This document shows positions 46,408-57,519 of a stretch of DNA of 64,000 nt, one piece after another. The position numbers and the translations under genes were made by a program. Numbering within the stretch: position 1 is the first letter of the stretch; each line of letters begins with the position of its first letter. Source of the DNA: Desulfopila sp. IMCC35006 (GTDB lineage Bacteria > Desulfobacterota > Desulfobulbia > Desulfobulbales > Desulfocapsaceae); contig NZ_SWCM01000001.1 in assembly GCF_005116645.1 (NCBI RefSeq), positions 558,001 through 622,000 on the forward strand. Direction: 5' to 3'. The notes beneath the pieces were generated by a model. The model searched no databases and was not told the DNA's origin. It saw only the letters and a list, made by a program, of their open reading frames with translations.

Positions 46408-46552
46408 GGTCATATATGACCATTTGGGCAAATATGACCCCGTCCCTTGATCGTCAGCGCTTTCAAGCGCATCTTTTTTCGGTATTTTCTTCATAAATAG
46501 CAAAACGATAGATCACATGAACAAAGTGCCTAAGACCTGGCACAATGATTGC
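46408..46552 (+). promoter_or_regulatory. Regulatory module A: paired UAS and sigma-54 promoter before phosphoketolase
   Basis: Paired site at 46408-46439: GGTCATATATGACC, then AAATATGACC. Sigma-54 box TGGCACAATGATTGC at 46538-46552 is a perfect consensus, about 115 bp from the centre of the pair. Downstream are the pgm remnant (46691), xfp and the rpiB-like gene on the same strand. Confidence 0.8.
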
Positions 46553-46690
46553 AAAATTAAAGAATAGCATAGTTACACCCTCCCCTTGGAAACCTCACTA
46601 GCGTAATCCTAACCACGATCTGTGACCGAGATATTGGAACACCATCAGTGTCGATATCGGCGACAAACAATTCAGACAGGATTCAAAATC

Positions 46691-46855
46691 ATGAACATAA
46701 GCCCTTACGCAGGCAAACTCGCTGGCCCATCGATGCTGGTTCGCGTACCAGAACTGGTCACGGCCTACTATACAACGAAACCCGATCCCGCGGTTCCGGA
46801 ACAACGGGTTGCTTTCGGCACCTCGGGGCACCGTGGTTGCATATACCAACGATGA
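46691..46855 (+). pseudogene. pgm: Phosphoglucomutase N-terminal remnant
   Basis: The frame begins MNISPYAGKLAGPSMLVRVP, then LVTAYYTTKPDPAVPEQRVA and FGTSGHRGC, which matches the start of alpha-D-glucose phosphate-specific phosphoglucomutase (about 545 residues). It stops after 54 codons, right after the SGHRG motif, and joins the phosphoketolase leader. The remaining 490 codons are deleted. It was presumably the first gene of the module A operon, converting glucose 1-phosphate to glucose 6-phosphate. Confidence 0.88.
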
Positions 46856-46907
46856 CCGGACCTCCGGAAGAAAGAAAATAGATGGCTAAAAAATGGAGAA
46901 ATGAACC

Positions 46908-49310
46908 ATGCAGAATGAACCTCTTACACCTGAATTGCTCAACCGGATGGATGGTTACTGGCGCGCCGCCAACTATCTGTCTGTCGGCCAGATTTACCTT
47001 TACGACAATCCGTTGCTCAGAGAACCCTTGCACCTCTCGCATGTGAAGCCGACACTGCTCGGGCACTGGGGCACGACCCCCGGCCAGAATTTCATTTATG
47101 TGCATCTGAACCGGGTCATCACCAAATATGACCTGGATATGATTTATATTTCCGGCCCGGGCCACGGTGGCCCGGCGCTGGTCGCCAATACCTATCTTGA
47201 AGGCACCTACAGCGAGGTTTATCCAAATATCAGCCAGGATGCCGCCGGACTGAAAAAACTGTTCACCCAGTTCTCCTTCCCCAGCGGGATTCCCAGCCAT
47301 GTCTCCCCGGAGTGTCCGGGATCGATTCACGAAGGAGGCGAGCTGGGATATTCGCTCAGCCACGCCTTCGGGGCCGTATTCGACAATCCGGATCTGATCG
47401 TCGCCTGCGTCATAGGTGACGGCGAAGCGGAGACCGGCCCTTTAGCCACGGCATGGCATTCCAATAAATTTCTGAATCCAATCACCGATGGCGCCGTACT
47501 GCCGATCCTGCATCTCAACGGTTATAAAATAGCCAACCCGACCCTCCTTGCCCGCATCACCCATGAGGAACTGGATCAGTTGCTCCGAGGCTACGGCTGG
47601 ACGCCGTACTTTGTGGAAGGTGATGAACCGGAAAAAATGCATCATCTTATGGCCTCGATACTGGAGACGGCAATTATCGAGATCCGGGGCATCCAAAGTA
47701 ACGCCAGGGACAATAACGATGCCGCCAGACCGCGCTGGCCGATGATAGTTTTTAATTCACCCAAGGGTTGGACGGGACCGAAAGTCGTCGGTGGTCAGCA
47801 GATAGAGGGCACTTTTCGAGCGCACCAGGTGCCGATCCTGATCGATGCGGCACATCCCGATCACCTGAGCCAGCTCGAAAGCTGGATGAAGAGTTACAGA
47901 CCGGAAGAACTGTTCGATACGAATGGCCGGCTGATGCCGGAGTTGGCAGAGCTTGCGCCAAAGAGTGACCGGCGGATGGGGGCCAATCCACACGCCAACG
48001 GCGGCATTCTGCTGCGTGATCTGATTATGCCGGACTTTCGGGACCTTGCGGTGCCGGTGCCAGCGCCGGGATCAGTTCAGGCCGCTGACACCCACGTGCT
48101 GGGAGAGTTCCTGCGCGATGTGGTCAAAGTCAATAAAGAGGCGCGGAATTTCCGGATTTTCGGCCCCGACGAGACGCTTTCCAACCGCTTGAACGCCGTT
48201 ATGGAGGTGACCGATCGGCAGTGGGAGGCCCGGACCCAGGACAACGATGAATTTCTCGCAACAGAAGGCCGGGTCATGGAGATGCTCTCCGAGCATCAGT
48301 GCCAAGGATGGCTCGAAGGGTATCTGCTCACCGGTCGACATGGTCTGTTCAACAGCTATGAGGCCTTTGTGCACATCATCGACTCCATGTTCAACCAGCA
48401 CGCCAAGTGGTTGAAGGTCACCGCCGAATTGCCCTGGCGGCGAAAAATCGCCTCGCTCAATTATCTGCTCGCCTCCCACGTCTGGCAACAGGCCCATAAC
48501 GGTTTTACCCATCAGGATCCTGGTTTCATCGATCATGTGGTCAACAAGAAGGCTTCCATCGTGCGTGTTTACCTGCCGCCTGACGCCAATTGCCTGTTGT
48601 CGGTCTGGGACCATTGTCTGAGGAGCCGGGATTACGTCAATGTCGTGGTTGCCGGCAAGTACCAGGCACCGCAGTGGTTGACTATGGATGAGGCGGTGGC
48701 ACACTGCACTGAGGGAATAGGCGTCTGGCACTGGGCCGGCAACGACCGGGGAACGGAACCGGACGTGGTAATGGCCTGCTGCGGCGATGTGCCGACGCTC
48801 GAAACGCTCGCTGCCGTTTCCATTCTCCGCAAAAATTTACCAAATCTTAAAGTCCGGGTGATCAATGTCGTTGACCTGATGAAGCTGCAGCCGCAGATGG
48901 AACATCCGCACGGGCTCTCCGACGACAAGTTCGATGCGCTCTTCACCAAAGACAAGCCGATAGTCTTTGCTTTCCACGGCTACCCCTGGCTGATACACCG
49001 GTTGACCTACCGCCGCACCAACCATAAAAACATGCATGTCCGGGGCTACAAGGAAGAAGGTACCATCACCACGACCTTCGACATGACGGTCTTAAACGAT
49101 CTGGATCGATTTCACCTGGTCCTCGACGTACTTCATCGTCTGCCGCAGGAGGGCGCTGGCATCACGCTGAAAAAGGACATAGAGGACAAACTCATTGAGC
49201 ATAAAACGTATATCAACAAGCACGGTCAGGACATGCCGGAAATATTGAACTGGAAGTGGGACCAAAGCGATACGCAGGAAAAGAAAACACCGAGTGTGGA
49301 GAAAACATGA
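46908..49310 (+). CDS. xfp: Xylulose 5-phosphate/fructose 6-phosphate phosphoketolase
   Basis: Full-length at 800 residues. This TPP enzyme splits xylulose 5-phosphate (and often fructose 6-phosphate) with phosphate into acetyl phosphate and glyceraldehyde 3-phosphate or erythrose 4-phosphate. Signatures: [59 protein letters not shown], the TPP/Mg site [20 protein letters not shown], and [12 protein letters not shown]. With tal, gnd and rpiB it gives a phosphoketolase shunt from pentoses to acetyl phosphate. It lies downstream of sigma-54 module A and overlaps the next gene by ATGA. Confidence 0.96.
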   Translation: MQNEPLTPELLNRMDGYWRAANYLSVGQIYLYDNPLLREPLHLSHVKPTLLGHWGTTPGQNFIYVHLNRVITKYDLDMIYISGPGHGGPALVANTYLEGTYSEVYPNISQDAAGLKKLFTQFSFPSGIPSHVSPECPGSIHEGGELGYSLSHAFGAVFDNPDLIVACVIGDGEAETGPLATAWHSNKFLNPITDGAVLPILHLNGYKIANPTLLARITHEELDQLLRGYGWTPYFVEGDEPEKMHHLMASILETAIIEIRGIQSNARDNNDAARPRWPMIVFNSPKGWTGPKVVGGQQIEGTFRAHQVPILIDAAHPDHLSQLESWMKSYRPEELFDTNGRLMPELAELAPKSDRRMGANPHANGGILLRDLIMPDFRDLAVPVPAPGSVQAADTHVLGEFLRDVVKVNKEARNFRIFGPDETLSNRLNAVMEVTDRQWEARTQDNDEFLATEGRVMEMLSEHQCQGWLEGYLLTGRHGLFNSYEAFVHIIDSMFNQHAKWLKVTAELPWRRKIASLNYLLASHVWQQAHNGFTHQDPGFIDHVVNKKASIVRVYLPPDANCLLSVWDHCLRSRDYVNVVVAGKYQAPQWLTMDEAVAHCTEGIGVWHWAGNDRGTEPDVVMACCGDVPTLETLAAVSILRKNLPNLKVRVINVVDLMKLQPQMEHPHGLSDDKFDALFTKDKPIVFAFHGYPWLIHRLTYRRTNHKNMHVRGYKEEGTITTTFDMTVLNDLDRFHLVLDVLHRLPQEGAGITLKKDIEDKLIEHKTYINKHGQDMPEILNWKWDQSDTQEKKTPSVEKT

Positions 49311-49765
49311 TGCGCATCGGCATAGCTGCAGACCATGGCGGTTTTGAGTTGAAGGTACACCTTTCTGCCGCCCTCAAAGCCGCCGGTTATGAAGTGGTCG
49401 ATTTCGGCGCCTATAAGCTGGTTGCAGGAGATGACTATCCGGATTTTGTAGTGCCGTTGGCCCAGGCAGTGGCGCGGGGTGAGGTAGAGAGGGGATTAGC
49501 TATTTGCGGTAGCGGGGTTGGGGCTTGCGTAACAGCCAACAAGGTGCCCGGCGTAAGAGCGGCGTTGATCACTGATCCTTTCTCTGCCCATCAGGGAGTA
49601 GAGGACGACGATATGAATATCATGTGTTTAGGCGGCCAAGTTACAGGAGATGCACTTTCCTGGGATTTGGTCCAGACGTTCCTGCACGCCAATTTTAAGG
49701 GAGACGAGCGGTTCAGACGCCGTCTTCTGAAGGTGGCTGCTTTGGAAAAAGACAAGCATCCTTAA
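49307..49765 (+). CDS. rpiB: RpiB/LacAB family sugar-phosphate isomerase
   Basis: A 152-residue isomerase, start ATG 49307 overlapping the xfp stop (ATGA) with GGAGAAAAC before it. [35 protein letters not shown] and [20 protein letters not shown] are RpiB signatures; the catalytic Cys is in CGSGVG, and [19 protein letters not shown] with NIMCLGG completes the active site. Ribose 5-phosphate isomerase B is the best assignment and supplies ribulose/ribose 5-phosphate to the phosphoketolase shunt. Other aldose-ketose phosphates are possible for this family. Confidence 0.88.
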   Translation: MMRIGIAADHGGFELKVHLSAALKAAGYEVVDFGAYKLVAGDDYPDFVVPLAQAVARGEVERGLAICGSGVGACVTANKVPGVRAALITDPFSAHQGVEDDDMNIMCLGGQVTGDALSWDLVQTFLHANFKGDERFRRRLLKVAALEKDKHP

Positions 49766-50215
49766 AAGTAGAAATATCAAACGGGAAAGAATTTTTATGA
49801 ACTTAGATCTCGATACGCAGTGCATCAATACCATCAGTTTTCTCGCCGTTGACGATGTGTCAGCTCAATATCCAGAAAACATAATTTTCATCCCTAGAAA
49901 ACAGGGGTCAGATATGACCACTTGGACAAATATGACCATTCTCCCAAAGCTGCCAACAACAATCTGAATTCACCCTCAGTTCATAATCCCTTAATATCAA
50001 CACGATGATTGATGTGCTGCCAATGATTGGAATGTGGCACAAAGAATGCAAATTGGAGCGGTACTAATTAAGACATCCAAAGTGCATCTGCCGGATTCGG
50101 CAATTTTTTAAAGAGAAATTGATGATACCGCACACGACTTGTTGACATAGTCCAATTTGAAGTGGATTTAAGAATTTCCGGGGAGTAGGGTCTTACACCC
50201 CCAAGAAGGAGAACG
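49766..50215 (+). promoter_or_regulatory. Regulatory module B: paired UAS and sigma-54 promoter before the export operon
   Basis: Paired site at 49906-49937 (GGTCAGATATGACC, then AAATATGACC) and sigma-54 box TGGCACAAAGAATGC at 50035-50049, about 114 bp from the pair centre. The nodT start at 50216 has AAGGAG four bases upstream. The region 49766-49905 holds no gene. Confidence 0.75.
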
Positions 50216-51703
50216 ATGAACATTTTCACGCCGTTCCGTTGGTTCCAACTTATGACAGGTCTGCCCGTCATGGCTGCCACCATCGCTCTGCTTCTGCCCG
50301 GCTGTGCTTCAATGGCGCCGCCCTATAAAGTGCCGGCCTTGCCGGTCTCTCCGGTCTATGCAAGCAACTCCTCGCAGGAAGGCGCAAGTATTACGGCCAT
50401 CGGCTGGCGCGATTATTTCACCAGCCCGCAACTTCAGGCTGTGATCGCGATAGCGCTCGAAAACAACCGCGATTTGCGTACTGCCGTGCTGCGCGTTGCG
50501 GAAATGCGTGCCATTTACGGCATCCAGCGCGCCGATCAGTTTCCCGCCATCAACGCCCAGGCCGGGGGAGACCGTATACACCTTCCCGCAGACTTGAGCT
50601 TGACCGGTGAATCCTCGGAAAGCAGTCTGTATCACGTTGCGCTGGGCCAGGCGAGCTGGGAGATCGATTTCTGGGGCCGCGTCCGCAATCTGAAGGATGC
50701 AGCCCTGGAGAACTATCTGGCCACCGATTCAGCCCGCCGTGCTGCCGCCATTGGACTGGTCGCGCAGGTCGCGGGCAGTTATCTGAGTTTGCGTGAATTG
50801 GATGAGCGTCTTGTACTGGCGCGCCGGACAATTGCCAGCCGTGCTGAATCCCTGCGCATTTTCACGCGCCGCGTGGAAGTCGGATCAACCTCGCGGCTCG
50901 ACCTGACCCAGGTGCAGACATTGCTTATGCAGGCACAGGCGCTGGGTGCCCAGCTCGAACAGTTGCGCGCGGCCCAGGCCCATGCGCTGACGCTGCTGGT
51001 CGGTGCGCCCGTCGATCTCCCCCTCATGCCGGAACACCTTGATGAACAGTCCTTGCACATCGAATTACGCGCCGGACTGCCATCCGACCTGCTGATCCAG
51101 CGACCCGACATCGTCGCGGCAGAGTACCAGTTAAAAGCTGCGCATGCGAATATCGGCGCTGCACGCGCTGCTTTTTTTCCTCGCGTAACCCTGACCAGTT
51201 TTCTGGGCACGGCCAGCTCCGAACTTGACGGCCTGTTCGCCTCGGGGAGCCTGGCGTGGATCTTCTCGCCGAGCATCTCACTGCCGATTTTCGATGGCGG
51301 TCGCCGGCAAAACAACCTGAGTTTGGCAGAAGCGCGCCGTGACCTGGCAGTGGCCAATTATGAGAAAACCGTGCAGAGCGCTTTCCGCGACGTGGCCGAT
51401 GCGATGTCGGCCCGCCGTTGGCTGGCCGAACAGTCTGCCATCGCACGAAGAGCCCTGGCGGTTCAAACCGAGCGCGCGCGGTTGTCCCAATTGCGCTATG
51501 ACAATGGGGCGGCCGCTTTTCTCGAAGTGCTTGATGCCCAGCGCGACTTGCTCGCCGCCGAGCAGCAGGTCGTGCAGATTCGCCGGGCTTTGCTTACCAG
51601 CCGCGTCAGCTTGTATGCGGCCCTGGGTGGCAGTTCAATGGATTTCATTGCGCCGCTGGCATCCGATACCCTTAACTCGAAACGAGGCACAAACAGCCAA
51701 TGA
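50216..51703 (+). CDS. Outer-membrane efflux factor (NodT/OprM family lipoprotein)
   Basis: A 495-residue TolC-like channel. The signal peptide ends in a lipobox (ALLLPGC, Cys near 27), so it is probably lipid-anchored. NodT features: WRDYFTSPQLQAVIAIALEN, NRDLRTAVLRVAEMRA, ASWEIDFWGRVRNLKDAALE, DLLIQRPDIVAAEYQLKAAH, NIGAARAAFFPRVTLTSFLG and the C-terminal YDNGAAAFLEVLDAQRDLL. It gives an exit duct for the HlyD/ABC proteins encoded next, whose gene overlaps by ATGA. It could in principle also serve the Cus pump, which lacks its own channel here (inference). Confidence 0.93.
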   Translation: MNIFTPFRWFQLMTGLPVMAATIALLLPGCASMAPPYKVPALPVSPVYASNSSQEGASITAIGWRDYFTSPQLQAVIAIALENNRDLRTAVLRVAEMRAIYGIQRADQFPAINAQAGGDRIHLPADLSLTGESSESSLYHVALGQASWEIDFWGRVRNLKDAALENYLATDSARRAAAIGLVAQVAGSYLSLRELDERLVLARRTIASRAESLRIFTRRVEVGSTSRLDLTQVQTLLMQAQALGAQLEQLRAAQAHALTLLVGAPVDLPLMPEHLDEQSLHIELRAGLPSDLLIQRPDIVAAEYQLKAAHANIGAARAAFFPRVTLTSFLGTASSELDGLFASGSLAWIFSPSISLPIFDGGRRQNNLSLAEARRDLAVANYEKTVQSAFRDVADAMSARRWLAEQSAIARRALAVQTERARLSQLRYDNGAAAFLEVLDAQRDLLAAEQQVVQIRRALLTSRVSLYAALGGSSMDFIAPLASDTLNSKRGTNSQ

Positions 51704-53091
51704 ACGCCACCACTCCACCACCGGTCACCGTTACAGCAACCGCGCCTGATGCGGCAACGGACACCGCACCGGTCACTGTAACAGTCACCGTAACGGTTAT
51801 ACCACAGGCTGCTGTAACGCCCCCTGAGGTTACCGCAAAGGTCTCGACACCGGTTAGCCCTGAGGTCACAACACCAGCTGCTGCACCAATCACCGCAACC
51901 GCCGCACCAGCTCCTCAAACTGATTCAGTCACCGCACCGTTAGCTGCACCGGCTCCCCCACCGACCACAAATGCCTCGACACCGGTTAGCCCTGAGGTCA
52001 CCGTACCGGTCACTTCATTCCTGCAGAAATGGAAGAAATGGTTCATTCTGGCTGTAGTCATTGCGGCCCTTGCAGTGACCGCTCTGATAGCCTGGCAAAT
52101 GCTGCGCCCCAAGGGTCCCGGCAAGGGCTTTGTCAGTGGCAATGGCCGTCTCGAAGCCACGGAGATTAATGTGGCCGCCAAACTCGCCGGGCGCGTCCAG
52201 GACATTCTGGTCGACGAAGGCGACTTCGTTACGGCGGGCCAGACACTCGCTCACATGCAGGTTCAGACACTCGATGCGCAACGCGACGAAGCGCAGGCGC
52301 GGCAGGATCAGTCCATCACCGCCGTCGCCAGTGCCGAGGCGCAGGTGGCCGTGCGCGAAAGTGATCGGCAGGCTCTGCTAGCCCTTGTGGCGCAACGAAA
52401 AAGCGAATTCGATGCCGCACAACGGCGTCTTTCGCGCTCGGAGACGCTGACCCGTGAAGGTGCAGCGTCGGAACAGGAACTCGACGATGACAGGGCACGG
52501 GTGCGCAGTGCGCAGGCCGCCATTGTCGCCGCCAAGGCACAGGCGGACGCTGCGCAGGCCGCCATTGTTGCAGCGCACACACAGGTGGTGAGCGCACGCT
52601 CTGCCGTCACCGCAGTCGAGGCTACCGTCACACGCATCAAGGCCGACATCAACGACAGTGCCCTCACCGCACCACAGGCTGGCCGCGTGCAGTATCGCAT
52701 CGCCCAGCCCGGTGAGGTGTTGGCTGCCGGTGGTAAAGTACTCAGCCTGGTCGACCTTTACGACGTATACATGACCTTCTTTGCCCCCGAAGCCGTCGCT
52801 GGAAAACTGGCACTGGGCAGCGAGGTGCACATCGTCCTCGACGCTGCGCCGCAGTACGTGATTCCAAGCAAGGTGACGTTTGTCGCCAGCACAGCCCAGT
52901 TCACACCGAAAACGGTGGAAACCGCCAGCGAACGGCAGAAGCTTATGTTCCGCGTCAAGGCCCAGATTGATCCCGAGTTATTGCAAAAACATCTGAAGCT
53001 GGTCAAGACCGGCCTCCCGGGCATGGCCTGGATCAAGCTCGATGCGCAGGTACCATGGCCTGCCGAATTGGCGATGAAGGTTCCAGAGTGA
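51700..53091 (+). CDS. HlyD-family adaptor with long Thr/Val/Pro-rich N-terminus (YhiI-like)
   Basis: A 463-residue membrane-fusion protein. The first 105 residues are low-complexity Thr/Val/Pro/Ala ([23 protein letters not shown] occurs twice) and lie on the cytoplasmic side of the single helix [19 protein letters not shown] (114-132). The periplasmic part begins [20 protein letters not shown] (lipoyl half), has a coiled coil rich in Ala/Gln (about 190-300), and [20 protein letters not shown] (second lipoyl half). It couples the ABC ATPase/permeases to the outer-membrane factor. The N-terminal extension is not usual for YhiI/YbhG proteins. Confidence 0.9.
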   Translation: MNATTPPPVTVTATAPDAATDTAPVTVTVTVTVIPQAAVTPPEVTAKVSTPVSPEVTTPAAAPITATAAPAPQTDSVTAPLAAPAPPPTTNASTPVSPEVTVPVTSFLQKWKKWFILAVVIAALAVTALIAWQMLRPKGPGKGFVSGNGRLEATEINVAAKLAGRVQDILVDEGDFVTAGQTLAHMQVQTLDAQRDEAQARQDQSITAVASAEAQVAVRESDRQALLALVAQRKSEFDAAQRRLSRSETLTREGAASEQELDDDRARVRSAQAAIVAAKAQADAAQAAIVAAHTQVVSARSAVTAVEATVTRIKADINDSALTAPQAGRVQYRIAQPGEVLAAGGKVLSLVDLYDVYMTFFAPEAVAGKLALGSEVHIVLDAAPQYVIPSKVTFVASTAQFTPKTVETASERQKLMFRVKAQIDPELLQKHLKLVKTGLPGMAWIKLDAQVPWPAELAMKVPE

Positions 53092-55865
53092 ATACAGATA
53101 CAGCGCGTCCCGCACCGCCGGTCGCACACTTAGCAAATGTCAGCCTGCGGTACCGCAAGACACTGGCGCTCGACGACGTCACCCTGGATATACCCGCCGC
53201 CTGCATGGTCGGCCTGATCGGCCCCGACGGCGTGGGCAAGTCCAGCCTGCTGGCACTCATTGCCGGTGCACGCGCGGTGCAGCAAGGCAAGGTTGAGGTG
53301 TTGGGCGGCGACATGACCAGCACCCCCCATCGCAATACGATATGTCCACGCATCGCCTACATGCCGCAGGGCTTGGGAAAGAACCTCTATCCTACCTTAT
53401 CGGTGGAAGAGAACCTGCAGTTTTTCGGCCGCCTGTTCGGCCATGATGTGGCCGAGCGTCGGCGCCGTATCGACGAGTTGACGGCCGGCACGGGTTTGCA
53501 GCCCTTCCTGTCACGCCCGGCAGGAAAACTCTCGGGCGGCATGAAACAGAAGCTCGGCCTGTGCTGTGCACTGATCCACGATCCCGATCTGCTCATCCTG
53601 GATGAGCCGACCACCGGCGTTGATCCGCTCTCACGCAAGCAATTCTGGAGTCTGATCGAGAACATCCACGCCGAGAGAAAAGACATGAGCGTGATCGTCG
53701 CCACCGCCTACATGGAAGAAGCGGATGGCTTTGACTGGCTGGTGGCGATGGATGCAGGCAAGGTCCTGGCTGCCAGTACGCCATTTGACCTGCACGGGCG
53801 CACCGCCTCTACGACCCTGGAAGAAGCCTTCATCGCCCTGCTGCCCGAAGAAAAACGTCGCGGCCACCGGGCCGTGGTAGTGCCGCCTCTGATGGCATCG
53901 GTTACGTCCGAGATCTCCATCGAGGCCCAGGGACTGACCAAGCGTTTCGGCGACTTCGTGGCTGTGGATCATGTCGACTTCCGCATCCGGCGTGGCGAAA
54001 TATTCGGCTTTCTGGGCTCCAATGGCTGCGGCAAGTCGACCACGATGAAAATGCTCACCGGGCTGCTGCCGGCAAGCGCAGGCACAGCGCTGCTGTTCGG
54101 CCAGGTCGTCAATGCAGGCGACATTGACACCCGGCGCCGCGTGGGATATATGTCTCAGGCCTTCTCACTCTACGGTGAACTCACCGTGCACCAGAACCTG
54201 GTCCTGCATGCCCGGCTGTTTACCCTCCCCGAGGCCGGAATCCCTGACCGTGTCGACGAGCTGGTGGTGCGCTTCGGCCTGGCCGAGGTCATCGACACCC
54301 TGCCTGAGAACATGCCGCTGGGCATCCGTCAGCGTCTGTCCCTGGCGGTGGCCGTGATCCATAAGCCCGAACTGCTGATCCTCGATGAGCCGACTTCCGG
54401 GGTGGATCCTATCGCGCGCGATATGTTCTGGCAACTGATGATCGACCTTTCGCGCAATGACCAGGTAACGATCTTCATTTCCACCCACTTCATGAACGAG
54501 GCTGAGCGCTGCGACCGCCTTTCGCTGATGCATGCCGGCCGGGTACTGGTGAGCGACAAGCCTGCAGAACTGAAACGCCTGCGCGGCACAGACACTCTGG
54601 AGGAGGCCTTTATCGCCTATCTGGAGGAGGCCTCGGCCAACGGTCCCCAGGCCGATGCAGCTCAGCCCGAGAACGCACCTCCAGCTGTAAAACCTTCGGT
54701 TACCATGGCGACGAGGCCACCGGTCAAACCACGCCGATCCCACTTTGATCCAAGTCGCGCCTTCAGCTACGCACTCCGTGAGACCCTGGAGCTGAAGCGC
54801 GACCCGGTTCGTGCGACATTGGCACTGCTGGGCACGGCGATCCTGATGTTCATCATGGGCTACGGCATCAGCCTTGATGTGGAAAACCTGTCCTTTGCCG
54901 TACTCGACCACGACCAGACCATACTGAGCCATAACTACACGCTTAACCTTTCAGGGTCGCGCTACTTTATCGAAAAATCGCCGATCACCAACTACGCAGG
55001 CCTGGATCGACGCATGCGCAATGGCGAGCTGGCACTGGCCATCGAGATCCCTCATGGCTTCGGGCGTGACATCGAGCGCGGCACCCCGGTGCAGGTCGGC
55101 GCCTGGGCCGATGGCGCCATGCCTACCCGTGGCGAGACTGTGCGCGGCTACGTCCAGGCCATCCACCAGATGTGGCTCGTCGACATGGCCAAGCACCAGC
55201 TGGGCATAAACCTGGCGTCAGCCAGCACGCTTGAAACCCGCTACCGTTACAATCCCGACGTCAAAAGCCTGCCCGCCATGGTTCCGGCCATACTGCCGAT
55301 GTTGCTGATGATGATCCCCGCCATGCTGACGGCGCTGTCGGTCGTGCGTGAGAAGGAACTGGGTTCGATAATCAACCTCTACGTCACGCCGGTCACGCGC
55401 AGCGAATTTCTGCTCGGCAAACAACTGCCCTACGTTGTACTGGCAATGATCAACTTTTTTCTGTTGTCAGCCCTGGCCGTCACCGTATTCGGGGTGCCGA
55501 TCAAGGGCAGCTTCGCCACCCTGACACTGGCGGCGTTTATTTTTGTGGTCGGCTCCACCGGTTTTGGCCTGTTGGCCTCTACCTTCACTCAAAGTCAGAT
55601 CGCCGCCATGTTCGTGACCATGATCGGCACCATCGTCCCCTGCGTGCAGTTCTCCGGCCTGCTCAACCCGGTGTCCTCACTCGAAGGCATGGGTGCCTTC
55701 ATCGGCCGCATCTATCCGGCGACCCACTTTCTGACCATTAGCCGGGGCGTGTTCAGCAAGGCGCTGGACATTTCCGGCCTGATGTCCTCGTTCTGGCCGC
55801 TGCTGGCCGCAGTGCCCGTGATTCTCTGCCTGTCTGTCTTGCTGCTGAAGAAACAGGAGGTTTGA
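53088..55865 (+). CDS. rbbA: Double-ATPase ABC exporter RbbA
   Basis: A 925-residue protein starting at a GTG overlapping the previous stop (GTGA). It has two ABC domains and an ABC-2 permease. ABC1: Walker [10 protein letters not shown], signature [12 protein letters not shown], Walker [16 protein letters not shown]2: Walker [11 protein letters not shown], weak signature [10 protein letters not shown], Walker [13 protein letters not shown]. From about 565 to 925 six hydrophobic segments include [20 protein letters not shown]. This is the RbbA/YhiH arrangement. E. coli RbbA was described as ribosome-associated, but the context here is that of a tripartite drug or envelope exporter. Confidence 0.93.
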   Translation: MNTDTARPAPPVAHLANVSLRYRKTLALDDVTLDIPAACMVGLIGPDGVGKSSLLALIAGARAVQQGKVEVLGGDMTSTPHRNTICPRIAYMPQGLGKNLYPTLSVEENLQFFGRLFGHDVAERRRRIDELTAGTGLQPFLSRPAGKLSGGMKQKLGLCCALIHDPDLLILDEPTTGVDPLSRKQFWSLIENIHAERKDMSVIVATAYMEEADGFDWLVAMDAGKVLAASTPFDLHGRTASTTLEEAFIALLPEEKRRGHRAVVVPPLMASVTSEISIEAQGLTKRFGDFVAVDHVDFRIRRGEIFGFLGSNGCGKSTTMKMLTGLLPASAGTALLFGQVVNAGDIDTRRRVGYMSQAFSLYGELTVHQNLVLHARLFTLPEAGIPDRVDELVVRFGLAEVIDTLPENMPLGIRQRLSLAVAVIHKPELLILDEPTSGVDPIARDMFWQLMIDLSRNDQVTIFISTHFMNEAERCDRLSLMHAGRVLVSDKPAELKRLRGTDTLEEAFIAYLEEASANGPQADAAQPENAPPAVKPSVTMATRPPVKPRRSHFDPSRAFSYALRETLELKRDPVRATLALLGTAILMFIMGYGISLDVENLSFAVLDHDQTILSHNYTLNLSGSRYFIEKSPITNYAGLDRRMRNGELALAIEIPHGFGRDIERGTPVQVGAWADGAMPTRGETVRGYVQAIHQMWLVDMAKHQLGINLASASTLETRYRYNPDVKSLPAMVPAILPMLLMMIPAMLTALSVVREKELGSIINLYVTPVTRSEFLLGKQLPYVVLAMINFFLLSALAVTVFGVPIKGSFATLTLAAFIFVVGSTGFGLLASTFTQSQIAAMFVTMIGTIVPCVQFSGLLNPVSSLEGMGAFIGRIYPATHFLTISRGVFSKALDISGLMSSFWPLLAAVPVILCLSVLLLKKQEV

Positions 55866-55867
55866 AC

Positions 55868-56995
55868 ATGAACTCACCAATCGCCAAAATTTATCGTCTG
55901 GGCATCAAGGAACTGTGGAGTCTGGCACGCGATCCGATGATGCTGGTACTGATCGCCTACACCTTTACCGTGTCGATCTATATTGCTGCCACCGCCATGC
56001 CCGAGAGCCTGCACAACGCGCCGATAGCCATCGTCGACGAGGACGCGTCGCCGCTGTCGGCGCGCATCATATCAAGCTTCTACCCACCGCTTTTCAAGAC
56101 CCCGACCATGATAACGCTTGCCGAGGTAGATGCCGGCATGGATCAGGGCGACTACACCTTCGCGCTGAACATTCCGCCGAACTTCCAGCGCGATGTGCTG
56201 GCCGGGAGTAAACCAACAATACAGCTCAACGTGGACGCAACTCTTATGAGTCAGGCCTTTACCGGCAATGGGTACATCCAGCAGATTGTCGCCAGCGAAG
56301 TGAATGAATTTGTTTCGCGTTATCGAAGTACGACAGCGCCACCGGTGGATCTGACGCTGCACATGCGCTTCAACCCCAACCTGGAGCAATCCTGGTTCGG
56401 TTCGCTGATGGAGATCATCAACAACGTGACCATGCTGTCCATCATTCTGACCGGCGCTGCACTGATCCGCGAACGAGAACACGGCACCATTGAGCATTTG
56501 CTGGTGATGCCCGTGACACCAACCGAAATCATGCTGGCCAAAGTCTGGTCCATGGGGCTGGTAGTGCTGTTGGCCGCCCTGGTGGCACTGGTATTTGTGG
56601 TACAGGGCATGTTACGCGTACCAATTCAGGGGTCGGTGACACTCTTCATGCTGGCCGCCACACTGCATCTGTTTGCCACCACCTCGATGGGCATATTCAT
56701 GGCTACGCTGGCGCGCTCCATGCCCCAGTTCGGCATGTTGCTGGTGCTGGTTCTCTTGCCGCTGCAACTCCTCTCGGGCGGCGCCACCCCACGCGAGAGC
56801 ATGCCGGCGTTTGTGCAAAACGTAATGCTGGCCGCACCAACCACGCACTTTGTCTCGGCAGGGCAGGCGATTCTTTACCGTGGCGCAGGTATAGATGTAG
56901 TGTGGCCGCAGTTTTTCATCATCGTTGCGATTGGCAGCGTGCTGTTTATCGCATCCCTGGTTCGTTTCCGTAAGGCAATCGGCCAGATGGTCTGA
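55868..56995 (+). CDS. yhhJ: ABC-2 type permease (YhhJ-like)
   Basis: A 375-residue permease; ATG 55868 follows GGAGG with seven bases spacing. It has an N-terminal helix (MMLVLIAYTFTVSIYIAATA), a large periplasmic loop, then five C-terminal helices (NNVTMLSIILTGAALIRERE, GTIEHLLVMPVTPTEIMLAK, QFGMLLVLVLLPLQLLSGG), typical of YhhJ/YbhR/YbhS. It pairs with the permease half of RbbA. The operon nodT-yhiI-rbbA-yhhJ is complete and noticeably richer in G+C than flanking genes, suggesting transfer as a unit. Confidence 0.92.
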   Translation: MNSPIAKIYRLGIKELWSLARDPMMLVLIAYTFTVSIYIAATAMPESLHNAPIAIVDEDASPLSARIISSFYPPLFKTPTMITLAEVDAGMDQGDYTFALNIPPNFQRDVLAGSKPTIQLNVDATLMSQAFTGNGYIQQIVASEVNEFVSRYRSTTAPPVDLTLHMRFNPNLEQSWFGSLMEIINNVTMLSIILTGAALIREREHGTIEHLLVMPVTPTEIMLAKVWSMGLVVLLAALVALVFVVQGMLRVPIQGSVTLFMLAATLHLFATTSMGIFMATLARSMPQFGMLLVLVLLPLQLLSGGATPRESMPAFVQNVMLAAPTTHFVSAGQAILYRGAGIDVVWPQFFIIVAIGSVLFIASLVRFRKAIGQMV

Positions 56996-57080
56996 TTGTG
57001 GCTACCTCAAATAACACCAATATCATTTTTAACATGACTCTATCCCGTGGAACCCAAACCTTCAGAAGGACCTGAAAAAA

Positions 57081-57227
57081 AGTCATATATGATCAATGGT
57101 TGAATATGACCTTTGATTTTGGGCTGATATAACGACATATCGACACAGGGCATTTCTTGAAAACCAATAAATTTCAGCACAATGAGTGGCATGACGCGGG
57201 GTGCATATAACCCGGAATGAAGATTGC
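57081..57227 (+). promoter_or_regulatory. Regulatory module C: paired UAS and sigma-54-like promoter
   Basis: Paired site at 57081-57111 (AGTCATATATGATC, then GAATATGACC) and box CGGAATGAAGATTGC at 57213-57227 with GG-GC spacing of twelve. No recognisable intact gene follows; a short frame at 57520 is the nearest candidate. The module probably belongs to a decayed locus. Confidence 0.6.
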
Positions 57228-57519
57228 GAATAAAGCAGAAGGTGACAACGGATGGCATCATTGAGGCCAGCTCGTACAGCACGGAATCAGAAATTGCGAC
57301 TTCAACACATTGGAATTTCTTTCCCTCTCTTTTAAAAGGGGAAGGGAAAGAAAAGATCATGCGATCGGACATGACGACTCAACAGCAAAAGGAAGATCAG
57401 GAACAAAACCAATTCTGTCATAGCAAACAAATGTAAGTGTCGTTCACAGCATAAATGCAGTGGTAAACAACAAGACCATCTCGGGATGAAAGTAAACGAA
57501 CTCAAAAAGGAGAAACGCC

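Noticed and set aside
57187-57205. TGGCATGACGCGGGGTGC as the sigma-54 box of module C
   Set aside because: GG to GC spacing is 15 and not 12; CGGAATGAAGATTGC at 57213 has the correct spacing.
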